Source: JANNOG01 sp050329415
Lineage (GTDB): Bacteria; Actinomycetota; Actinomycetes; Actinomycetales; JBBAYJ01
NCBI GenBank assembly: GCA_050329415.1
Contig: JBHJOS010000031.1
Coordinates: 1 to 60,366 of the forward strand
Length of the DNA: 60,366 bases
Direction of reading: 5' to 3'
The notes below the pieces were generated by a model. That model saw only the letters and a program-made list of their open reading frames with translations, was not told the DNA's origin and ran no database searches. The translations under genes and the position numbers were made by a program. Below, piece after piece: positions 51,844 through 59,096 of the stretch (within the stretch, counting starts at the first letter, position 1; the number at the start of each line of letters is the position of its first letter).

Positions 51844-51936
51844 CGGCCCGGACCCCCGCAATGTCTCCGGGTTGATACCCCAACTGCTCACCGATACACC
51901 GACAGGCCCTCGTCTGAGCACTTCCGCGGCGCTGCC

Positions 51937-52609
51937 ATGATCACTACCACCAGGGTCGGACGGCAGCCCTCCATCAAAGCGGCGCGGGACAGTAGCGTCG
52001 CGTTCTTCGCCTGCATGTACCACGCGGGCCTTCGGCCGGCCGAGGTCGTCAACCTCCGGCAGCAGAACCTCGCACACCCGGACGACGGGACCGAGTGGGG
52101 CGAGCTGTGGCTGTCGACCTCCGACCCTCACACCTCCCGGCACTGGACCGACAGCGGCCTTCGCGCACCCCGGCAGCTCAAGCACCGGGCCACCGGGCAT
52201 GTCCGGACCGTGCCGTATCCGCCGCCGCTCGGCGAGATCCTGCGGCGCCACCTCGCCGAAGGGACCGCGGCCGACGGCCGACTCTTTCGTCAACTCACGC
52301 GGCGGCACCGTCACCGAGAGCACCAACAGCCGCCTCTGGGCAGTCGCCCGGCAACGGGCGCTCACGGAGAACGAGGCGACCTCACCCCTCGCACGCCGGC
52401 CGTACGACCTCCGGCACGCCCCCGTGTCGACGTGGCTCAGCGCCGGTGTCGACCCGGCCGTCGTCGCCGAGTGGGCCGGCCACAGTGTGGCCGTCCTCCT
52501 GCGGGTCTACGCCAAGGCCGCCAGCGGCCGCGACGAACACGCCCGGCGCCGCGTCCAGGTGCTCTTGGACGACGAGCAGCGCTCCGGCTCGGCCGAGCCG
52601 GGTGCCTGA
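51937..52609 (+). pseudogene. int: tyrosine recombinase (integrase), truncated and frameshifted
   Basis: The catalytic domain of an actinobacterial integrative-element integrase is readable in two frames. The first (from 51937) gives VAFFACMYHAGLRPAEVVNL, QLKHRATGHVRTVPYPPPLG and GTAADGRLFR. From about 52290 the second gives RPYDLRHAPVSTWLSAGV, VVAEWAGHSVAVLLRVYAKA. The catalytic Arg (GLRPAE), Arg/His (DLRH), GH and Tyr are kept, but the N-terminal core-binding domain is missing and the frame is broken. It adjoins the tRNA-Ser fragment it presumably once recombined at. Confidence 0.8.
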
Positions 52610-52610
52610 C

Positions 52611-52894
52611 CGTTCCACGCATGTTCCAGGGTCGGCCGCCGACGGCCGCTTAGGGCCGGACACCGCCGGACATGATTGAGAAAGCGCCCAGTGCGGCAGT
52701 CCGCCCTGTCTGCCCTGCTCAGCGGCCAACTTCACAGTTGCGGAGGGCGAGGGATTCGAACCCCCGGGCACGGGATGGGTACCGCGCCTACGGTTTTCAA
52801 GACCGGCGCCGGAGTGGTTGCGGTGCGCCGCTGACCTGCGGTGATGCTGCCAGCGACTCACCCGCGTGCCCGTTCGTTCCGCGCATGTTCCGCG
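52611..52894. repeat. direct repeats flanking the attachment-site scar
   Basis: CGTTCCACGCATGTTCC (52611-52627) and CGTTCCGCGCATGTTCC (52875-52891) differ by one base, stand 264 bp apart in the same orientation, and are followed by related sequence ending ACACCGGAC-like. They enclose the tRNA fragment. They may be integrase or excisionase arm sites, or copies of a mobile-element end. The rest of the 52610-53016 gap shows nothing else. Confidence 0.55.
52741..52811 (-). other. tRNA-Ser(UGA) 3' fragment, attachment-site scar
   Basis: On the minus strand the sequence runs from the end of the D-arm side (GGCGCC), through the anticodon loop CTTGAAA (anticodon TGA), the long serine variable arm (GGCGCGG and CCGTGCC pair), the T-loop GGTTCGAATCC and the acceptor 3' strand GCCCTCC plus G. 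The 5' acceptor GGAGGGC and D-arm are absent, so it is not a working tRNA. Such 3' halves are left where an element integrates into a tRNA gene; the intact gene is not in this window. Confidence 0.75.
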
Positions 52895-53016
52895 GGCTGG
52901 CGGACGGGGCACACCGGACAGGGTCTCAGGCCGTCCCGGGGCAGTAACGACGCAGGCCTCCGGTGCGCTCGCGGCCCACAGCGAGGGACACGAGAGCCGC
53001 CCCCCGACCCGGGAGG

Positions 53017-53292
53017 TCAGAGATCGCGGTAGACCTGTTTGCGATGGGCCACGCGCACGACGAGGACGAGGAGTTCGGCGTCGCGGACGGTGTACACGAC
53101 GCGGTAGTCGCCGACGCGGATGCGCCACAGGTCGGTGGCCCCGGTCAAGCGTCGGACGCCAGCCGGTCGTGGCTGCGATGCCAACTCGTCGACTGCCGCG
53201 GCGATGCGCCGGGCGACCGTCCGGTCGAGCTTGCGCAGATCCTTGGCGACCCGGGGGTCGTACCGGACCCGAAACGGGGGTGACGAGGTCAC
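53017..53292 (-). CDS. RelE/ParE family toxin
   Basis: The 91-residue protein is a RelE-fold mRNA interferase: YDPRVAKDLRKLDRTVARRI, RRLTGATDLWRIRVGDYRVV and YTVRDAELLVLVVRVAHRKQ. The Arg of LWRIRVGDYRVVY and the Arg/Lys near the C-terminus are the usual active-site positions. Its ATG overlaps the antitoxin stop by 4 bp, antitoxin first. Confidence 0.9.
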   Translation of the reverse strand: MTSSPPFRVRYDPRVAKDLRKLDRTVARRIAAAVDELASQPRPAGVRRLTGATDLWRIRVGDYRVVYTVRDAELLVLVVRVAHRKQVYRDL

Positions 53293-53567
53293 GCGCTCAG
53301 GGCTTGGTGCACCTCGTCAGCGCTCACGGTCTCGACGCGACCGGCGTCGATCTCGGCCAGGCGCTCAGCGGCCACCTGAGCGTCCTCACGGTCGATCAGC
53401 TCCTCGTACCGGGCGACGAGGTCGGCGGGCACGATCGCAGCGGCTCGCTGGTGACGGCGCCCGCGCGTGACGTAGGTGATCTCTCCGCCGAAGGCGGCGC
53501 GGTTCACCGCCTCGGAGAACCGGTCCCGCGCCTCGGACACGGACCACTCGGCGGGTTCAGCAGTCAT
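53289..53567 (-). CDS. Phd/YefM family antitoxin
   Basis: The 92-residue antitoxin has the Phd DNA-binding N-terminus (EWSVSEARDRFSEAVNRAAF, then EITYVTRGRRHQRAAAIVPA) and an acidic C-terminal tail that neutralises the toxin. ATG at 53567 is the family start; the longer frame to 53633 is not needed. The operon should be autorepressed by the complex at sites just upstream (53568-53640). Confidence 0.88.
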   Translation of the reverse strand: MTAEPAEWSVSEARDRFSEAVNRAAFGGEITYVTRGRRHQRAAAIVPADLVARYEELIDREDAQVAAERLAEIDAGRVETVSADEVHQALSA

Positions 53568-53665
53568 GCGACCACTGTAGCACCAAGTACGCCAACTTGG
53601 ACAGAACTGTCGAGTGCCGCCTTCGGATGTCACCGATCGGCCTCGACCGAGTCGCTATGTGTGAT

Positions 53666-53678
53666 ATACGAATCGTAT
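53666..53678. promoter_or_regulatory. palindrome overlapping the ATPase start codon
   Basis: ATACGA-A-TCGTAT is a perfect 13-bp palindrome whose last two bases are the first two of the ATPase ATG. A protein bound here would block translation start or transcription of the module, and no ribosome site is seen upstream. Confidence 0.5.
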
Positions 53679-56139
53679 GCAACAAGTCACGGAGAGTCAG
53701 CGCGTCGGATCCGCGACCAGCCTCCTGACCGCCGTCACCCATGACGAGCTGGTGCAACTGATCGAGACCGAGATCCAACGCGGCTACGAGAAAACGGAGA
53801 AGCAGACAGGCCGTCGGCGGTTGCTTGCGGTCGTGGATGAGTTGGCCCGCTCGCGGTCCGAGGGCGACGACCAGCTGCTGACGGGCGCGCCGTGGCGCAT
53901 CGCCGACATTCGCATCGCGGGAGTAGGCGGGATCGAGACCCTGTCCCCGGAGGAGTTGGATCTTACGCCTACCGCCGGCTTGACCATCGTGCGGGGCCCC
54001 AACGGACACGGAAAGACCAGCCTGTCGCGGGCCATGACCTGCGGGCTCCGCGGCGGCCGCGACACGGCACAGGAACGAACCTCGGGATTGTGGGCATCAG
54101 ATCTCCTGACAGACGGGCTGAACTCAGCGGTCGTCGAGCTGTCCCTTCTCCGCGGGTCACAGCGGCTGTCCATCCGGACCGATTTCGCCACCTCGGGATC
54201 ACCGCAGGTCAGAGCGACGCTCACCGACGCCGGGGACGTCCGGGCAGTCATAGTCGGCGACTCCTGGCAAGAAGCGCTCTCCGCCGCCAGCGCCCTTTTC
54301 AGCTATGGTGCGCTGCAAAACCGACTGACGGACGAGAGGGATCTCCAGGGTTATCTGGAGGAACTACTCGTCCTGGGCCCAGTTTGGACTCAGGTGCGGG
54401 AGGCGGTAACCGCACACTCAGGTGATGCAGCGGCGGCCAAGAGAAGGGTGGAAGAATCTCGGCGGGCCGCTGTGAAAGGCGAAAAAGACCTTGTCGTTCG
54501 CTTCGAAGCTGACGATCCAACCCTCCTTCGCCCGGCGCCCGTCTCGTGGCCGAGGGCCTCGGACCACGTCGAAATCGACACATGGTTGCGCGATACCGGG
54601 GTTGACGTGGTCGAAGCTCCACGACCCATTCGCGTTACCGACGATCACGAGAATCACATTCGCGCTCTGGACACCGCGATGCGGACTGCCAGCGCCTCGC
54701 TTTCCGACGCCGATAAGGCCCTCGATACACCTGGCATGGCAAAAGTTCTACACCACGTCGAGCAGCTCGTCTCCAACGACGACCTTGGCGTCAACGCATG
54801 TCCGGTCTGCGGCACTCAGACGGACTGGCGTACTCACGCTCGTGACCTGGTCGAGGGACTGCAAGGCAGAAGGACCGCCGTCCAGGGTGTCCGTACGGCG
54901 ATCTCCGACCTCGCGACGTGGGTCGAGTCAACGCTGCAGCCATTGTTGGCGACCGACGTTCCTGGTGGACCGGAGGCAGAGGTTGCCGCCTTCAGAAGCA
55001 CGGCAGCGGACGGCCACCACGCCAATTCACCTGCTCATCGCGAAGCCCAAGTGCTTCTCGCTAGCCTGACAAACGACGCCTACCGACAATGGCTGCTACG
55101 ACTTCGCGCTGCATCAGACGCCACCGCGGAATGGCGAGCCGCACTCTCGATCATTGTTAACAAGCACGCCGCCGTGCTACGCGAGCACGGAGCGGCGGCG
55201 GCCGAGGCGGACTCCTGGGACAAAGCGCAGGAAACACTTGACGAGCTGCAGGTCGACCTTCGGCAGAAGCGGCAGGATGCCGTGACTGACCGGATGCGCG
55301 TCGCCTTGAGCCGAATGCTCCCGGACGCCGACATTGAACTGGGCGCCATCCGTCATCAAGGAAAGGTGAAGCAGCAACGCGGAGTCGAAGTCACAATGAC
55401 CATCGGCGGGCGGCGGGCAGAACTCGGCATGCTGAGCGACGGGCAGCGCAACGCCCTGTTGCTGACGCCGCTCGTCATCCTCGACACCGTCGGACCGTTC
55501 GGCTTCCTCGTCGTCGACGACCCGGTCCACGCCCTCGACGACGTCCGCGTCGACCTCCTCGCGCAGGAGCTGGCGCGTCTGGCGCAGGAACGTCAGGTCA
55601 TCGTCCTGACCCATGACCCGCGACTGGAGGAGCATCTTCGCTCCCGACGCCCAGACCTTACGGTCGTCGAGCTTCACCGCGATCCCCAAACACGAACAGT
55701 TACCTGGACCCGACACAGCACACCCTGGGGCGCATTGCTTGCAGACGCGCGCGACATCTACGCGAACGCGACGCAAGACGGTTGGGAGTACGCCGAGCGG
55801 TTGCACTCGATCGTGGCAGGGCTGTGCCGCGACGCTGTCGATGGGGCGCTGCGCCAGGCAGCTATCACCTGCGCAGTCCAGCAGGGACGCGCCGTCGACG
55901 ACGCTCTGACAGTGCTGGGCGAGGGCCGCGAGACGAGAAGGCGGATCGAGCACGTCATCGCCCTCGCGGGTGGCGCCGGACGTCTACCTGATCTAGAACG
56001 CGGACGCGACGGACACCTCACCTTCTGGAACCAGGGGCACCATGGCCAGCTGCCGGTCGATGTCGACCTCATCGCGACGATCACCGCCGCTGAGGAGGCG
56101 TGCGCCGAGCTCGACGCCTACGACTGGTCCGCGCGGTGA
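53677..56139 (+). CDS. SMC/Rad50-like ATPase with zinc-hook motif
   Basis: The 820-residue ABC-type ATPase has a helical N-terminus (1-70), Walker A GPNGHGKTS (107-115), a coiled central region with a zinc-hook Cys pair CPVCGTQT (about 374-377), signature LSDGQRNALLL (about 585), Walker B FGFLVVDDPVHALDD (about 608) and H-switch VIVLTHD (about 640). A C-terminal helical domain (660-820) includes ERLHSIVAGLCRDAV. DNA-repair and phage-defence SMC-like proteins share this core; no nuclease domain is visible. Lower GC than neighbours and the adjoining att scar, toxin-antitoxin and restriction genes suggest acquisition and a defence role. Coupled to the next gene. Confidence 0.85.
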   Translation: MQQVTESQRVGSATSLLTAVTHDELVQLIETEIQRGYEKTEKQTGRRRLLAVVDELARSRSEGDDQLLTGAPWRIADIRIAGVGGIETLSPEELDLTPTAGLTIVRGPNGHGKTSLSRAMTCGLRGGRDTAQERTSGLWASDLLTDGLNSAVVELSLLRGSQRLSIRTDFATSGSPQVRATLTDAGDVRAVIVGDSWQEALSAASALFSYGALQNRLTDERDLQGYLEELLVLGPVWTQVREAVTAHSGDAAAAKRRVEESRRAAVKGEKDLVVRFEADDPTLLRPAPVSWPRASDHVEIDTWLRDTGVDVVEAPRPIRVTDDHENHIRALDTAMRTASASLSDADKALDTPGMAKVLHHVEQLVSNDDLGVNACPVCGTQTDWRTHARDLVEGLQGRRTAVQGVRTAISDLATWVESTLQPLLATDVPGGPEAEVAAFRSTAADGHHANSPAHREAQVLLASLTNDAYRQWLLRLRAASDATAEWRAALSIIVNKHAAVLREHGAAAAEADSWDKAQETLDELQVDLRQKRQDAVTDRMRVALSRMLPDADIELGAIRHQGKVKQQRGVEVTMTIGGRRAELGMLSDGQRNALLLTPLVILDTVGPFGFLVVDDPVHALDDVRVDLLAQELARLAQERQVIVLTHDPRLEEHLRSRRPDLTVVELHRDPQTRTVTWTRHSTPWGALLADARDIYANATQDGWEYAERLHSIVAGLCRDAVDGALRQAAITCAVQQGRAVDDALTVLGEGRETRRRIEHVIALAGGAGRLPDLERGRDGHLTFWNQGHHGQLPVDVDLIATITAAEEACAELDAYDWSAR

Positions 56140-56564
56140 CAGCACTACGGAGACCGGTCGACCGCCGAATCAGGGTGATCATTGTCAGGCGCCGGTTGGA
56201 GGACCTAGCGGCCACGCTGGTGGAGCGAGCCACAGGCCAGCGGCCACAGCGTCACCGAATGGTGGCGCACCGGCTCAAGCTGCTCGCAGCCCACGTGCCG
56301 ATCGAGAAGTGGGCATCGGCTTACGGCCTCGCCTGCCGCGCGGCCAACACCTACGCCCAGACGTCCTCGGTGCTACACAGCAACCGCGCCTTCGGCGACG
56401 TGCCCGAGGTGCTTGTTCAGGAATGGGAGCGGGTGGTGACGGAAGTGACGATCGCTATGGAGGACCACCCTTCAAGTTCGGCTTCCGCGAGTGCTGTGAA
56501 TCAACGGGGCGTGGTGATCACACTACCTAACGATCAAGTTCGGATGGGATACTACGGTTCTTGA
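56136..56564 (+). CDS. small unknown protein coupled to the SMC-like ATPase
   Basis: GTG at 56136 overlaps the ATPase stop (GTGA). The 142-residue product appears mainly helical: RVIIVRRRLEDLAATLVERA, HRMVAHRLKLLAAHVPIEKW, ACRAANTYAQTSSVLHSNRA and VPEVLVQEWERVVTEVTIAM, with a short beta-prone tail. I recognise no family. The size and coupling suggest an accessory or effector subunit of the ATPase. A HEPN-like fold is conceivable but the R-x4-6-H motif is not evident. Confidence 0.65.
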   Translation: MTALRRPVDRRIRVIIVRRRLEDLAATLVERATGQRPQRHRMVAHRLKLLAAHVPIEKWASAYGLACRAANTYAQTSSVLHSNRAFGDVPEVLVQEWERVVTEVTIAMEDHPSSSASASAVNQRGVVITLPNDQVRMGYYGS

Positions 56565-56878
56565 CAACGATGCACTCAGATGCAACTCGGGTTCTGGAGG
56601 TGCGGTGGCCAGTGGAGCAGCTGACGTTGCGGGTCTGGCTAAACGGAAAAGCCGAGGTTCCGACGCGAGAACCGCGCGTAGGTCGGCCCCGTCGATGCCG
56701 CGACCGTAGGGTCGGAACCTCATAAGGTTTCGCACGGCGCGCGCCTCATCAGCCCGAGGTCCGCCTTCAGCTTGTGAGGGACGGCCACGCGCGTCACGGA
56801 CACCTGACGCCGGTCGGCCTCGCCATGGAGAATGACGCATCTGCTCGCCGACGAGGCCGCAATCCCGGGGAGGCCGTT
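56565..56878 (+). pseudogene. intergenic region with a degenerate copy of the following small gene
   Basis: Bases 56612-56680 match 57005-57073 of the next gene at about three of every four positions, including LTLRVW and the terminal PRA/YRA-TAG region, but the copy lacks a start and has frame damage. Nothing else is recognisable between 56565 and 56878 except a GGGGAGG ribosome site at its end. Confidence 0.6.
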
Positions 56879-57073
56879 GTGTCCGAGGTCGAGGTCAAGT
56901 GGCGTCACCGTCGCTTGGAGCGCTTCCACAGCGACGTGGATCATGAGGACGCGGACGAGTGCGTGGCGCTCCTGCGGCGACGGGCGCGTGAGCTGGGCCG
57001 CCCCGTGGATCAGCTGACGCTGCGGGTCTGGCCCGACGGCAAGCCAGGGTTCCGGCGCGAGTACCGCGCGTAG
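56879..57073 (+). CDS. small basic protein of unknown function
   Basis: GTG at 56879 with GGGGAGG 6 nt upstream encodes 64 residues, Arg/His/Asp-rich (KWRHRRLERFHSDVDHEDAD, ECVALLRRRARELGRPVDQL, TLRVWPDGKPGFRREYRA). A partial degenerate copy lies about 390 bp upstream, so the gene has been duplicated. No family is recognised. An upstream in-frame ATG at 56825 is possible but lacks a ribosome site. Confidence 0.5.
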   Translation: MSEVEVKWRHRRLERFHSDVDHEDADECVALLRRRARELGRPVDQLTLRVWPDGKPGFRREYRA

Positions 57074-57457
57074 CACCGCCCCGCCGCCGGCGGCACGGCC
57101 GCCCGGTTGCACTGGCGACGGGTGGGACGGACTGGCGGCCGTGACGGGCTCCCCCGGGCCCCTCGGGCCGAGTGGTGGACGACGTCCGACGTTGCCGCCT
57201 ACCTCGGCGTCCGGGTAGGGCACGGTGAGCGCCTACCGGGTGCGAGGGCAGATGCCAGCGTCGGGGCGGACCTTCGGGCGTACACGGCTCTGGCGGCCTG
57301 TGGAAAACGACGGCCTGGCGATGCGGCGCTTCGGAGCCGGCAGCATCGACCGACGTTGACCCCCGACGACTCTGCGCGCGAGCCCTCGGACACTGGTCCC
57401 CACGGCCACGGCTCGCCGGGAACGAACTGGCAAGGGTCGGGCTGGCAGACTCCGGGC
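57074..57457 (+). pseudogene. degenerate copy of the HTH module of the NUDIX gene
   Basis: Bases 57118-57316 align with 58254-58452, the 5' end of the HTH-NUDIX gene, including the start region GTGAC and the segment coding AEWWTTSDVAAYLGV. A frameshift follows the copied GTG, and another occurs near 57217, after which the copy is out of frame. It ends before the NUDIX domain. The remaining bases up to 57457 hold only the upstream region of the HAD gene. Confidence 0.65.
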
Positions 57458-58279
57458 GTGACTGCGGCCTCGCCGGTGCTTCTGCTCTGGGACATCGACC
57501 ACACGCTGATCGACAACGGCGGGATGAGTAAGCGCAACTACGCCGTCGCCTACGAGCTGCTCACGAGCGAGGAGGCTCGCGTCCGGGCGGAGACGGGCGG
57601 GCGAACGGACGTGGCCATCATGGCCAACCTGCTCACCGCTCATGACCGTGATCCGAGGCTGTTCACGTTGGACGAGCAGTGGGACGCGCTGGCGGAGGCG
57701 GGGCGGCGGAACTACGCCGAGTTGTGCCGGCGGGGCTGTGCGCTCCCGGGCGCGGCGAACGCGCTCGCTCGGCTCGCGGACGACCCGGACGTCATCCAGT
57801 CGATCCTGAGCGGCAACATCCACGCCAACGCCAGGGTGAAGCTGTCGGCGTTCGGGCTTCACCGCTACGTGGACTTCTCGGTCGGGGCGTTCGGTGCCGA
57901 GAGCGCCGTGCGAGCGGACCTGGTGTCGGTGGCCCAGCGCAAGGCGCACTTCGCCTACGGCTTCCAGCCGGAGGAGGCGGCCACGGTCCTCGTCGGTGAC
58001 ACGCCTCGTGACATCGAGGCTGGGCTCGTCGGTGGGGCGCACGTCATCGCGGTGTGCACGGGCGGCGTTGACGCCGAGACCCTGAGCAAGGCGGGCGCTC
58101 ACACGGTGCTGGAGGACCTGGTCGACGTCGACGCCCTCGTCGACGCGGTGCATTCCATTCGGGGGCTCGGGCCTCAGCAGGCCCGAGCAGTGAACTGGGT
58201 GAGGCCGCTGCCTCACCCCAAGAGCGCGGTGCGGCTCGCGATCGCGCCGCTCGCGGGTGGGACAGACTGGCGGTCGTGA
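57458..58279 (+). CDS. HAD family hydrolase (phosphoglycolate phosphatase-like)
   Basis: The 273-residue enzyme has the nucleophile motif LLLWDIDHTLIDNGG (DxDxT type), a cap (about 25-100), motif II ILSGNI, a Lys in QRKAHFAYG and motif IV VLVGDTPRDIEAG. It should remove phosphate from a small metabolite. GTG at 57458 follows the family N-terminus. It lies between two copies of an HTH module and its stop overlaps the HTH-NUDIX start, so the two act as an operon. Confidence 0.85.
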   Translation: MTAASPVLLLWDIDHTLIDNGGMSKRNYAVAYELLTSEEARVRAETGGRTDVAIMANLLTAHDRDPRLFTLDEQWDALAEAGRRNYAELCRRGCALPGAANALARLADDPDVIQSILSGNIHANARVKLSAFGLHRYVDFSVGAFGAESAVRADLVSVAQRKAHFAYGFQPEEAATVLVGDTPRDIEAGLVGGAHVIAVCTGGVDAETLSKAGAHTVLEDLVDVDALVDAVHSIRGLGPQQARAVNWVRPLPHPKSAVRLAIAPLAGGTDWRS

Positions 58280-59052
58280 CCGCTGCCCCCGACCGGCGAG
58301 CCGAGTGGTGGACGACATCGGACGTCGCCGCCTACCTCGGCGTGAAGGTCGGCACGGTGAGTGCGTACCGGGTGCGTGGACAGATGCCGGCGCCGGCGCG
58401 TGCGCTCGGACGGACCCAGCTGTGGCGACCGGTTGAGATCATGGCCTGGCGCGGCGGCCCCGGTAAGCGCGCGGAGGCTCATCTGCGCACCCGCGGGGGC
58501 GGCAACGAGAGCCGCTGGGCCGTGCACGGTGAGCGGACGATCTACGACAACGAGTGGGTACGCCTGGGTCTCGTTGATGTCGAGCTGCCCGGCGGGGAGC
58601 GCTTCGAGCACCACGTCGTGCACCTGCGACCAGCGGCCATTACGGCCGTCGTGGACGACCGCGAAGAAGCCGGCTGGCATGTGCTCATGCTGTGGCGGAA
58701 TCGGTTCGTGGCTGACGCGTGGAACTGGGAGCTGCCGGGCGGCCTCGTCGCCGACGGCGAGGAGCCGGCTGCCGCGGCGGCGCGGGAGGTGCTGGAGGAG
58801 ACGGGGTACGAGGTCGGTGCTCTGGATCACGTGGTGACGTACGAGCCGATCATCGGGATGGTCGACTGCCCCCACTACGTCTTCGTAGGACGTGCACCCC
58901 GCAAGGTGGCCGAGCCGACAGAGCGCAACGAGTTGGAGCGGATGGAGTGGGTACCGCTCTCCCGAGCGGCCGGGTTCGTCCGCGAGGGCCTGGTCCGCAA
59001 CTCGGGCACCCTGATCGCCCTCCTCCACGTGCTGGCTCGACCCAGCAGGTAG
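58276..59052 (+). CDS. HTH-NUDIX fusion protein
   Basis: The 258-residue protein begins with an excisionase/MerR-like winged helix (WWTTSDVAAYLGVKVGTVSA, YRVRGQMPAPARALGRTQLW) and continues with a NUDIX hydrolase domain (about 85-250) with the box GGLVADGEEPAAAAAREVLE and ETGYEVG. NUDIX enzymes hydrolyse nucleoside diphosphates linked to other groups; the HTH suggests DNA-binding or a regulator responding to such a metabolite. It is coupled to the HAD hydrolase by 4 bp. A decayed copy of its HTH lies upstream of that gene. Confidence 0.85.
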   Translation: MTAAPDRRAEWWTTSDVAAYLGVKVGTVSAYRVRGQMPAPARALGRTQLWRPVEIMAWRGGPGKRAEAHLRTRGGGNESRWAVHGERTIYDNEWVRLGLVDVELPGGERFEHHVVHLRPAAITAVVDDREEAGWHVLMLWRNRFVADAWNWELPGGLVADGEEPAAAAAREVLEETGYEVGALDHVVTYEPIIGMVDCPHYVFVGRAPRKVAEPTERNELERMEWVPLSRAAGFVREGLVRNSGTLIALLHVLARPSR

Positions 59053-59096
59053 CACCCGGGGTCGTTGCAGCGGTCGCCAGCCAACCACCGCCGGTG

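Noticed and set aside
52741..52811. Complete tRNA-Ser gene
   Set aside because: The 5' acceptor strand and D-arm are absent upstream of the anticodon stem.
53677..56564. Assignment to Lamassu or RloC
   Set aside because: No LmuA-type effector or anticodon-nuclease domain is present; only the general SMC-like core is shared.
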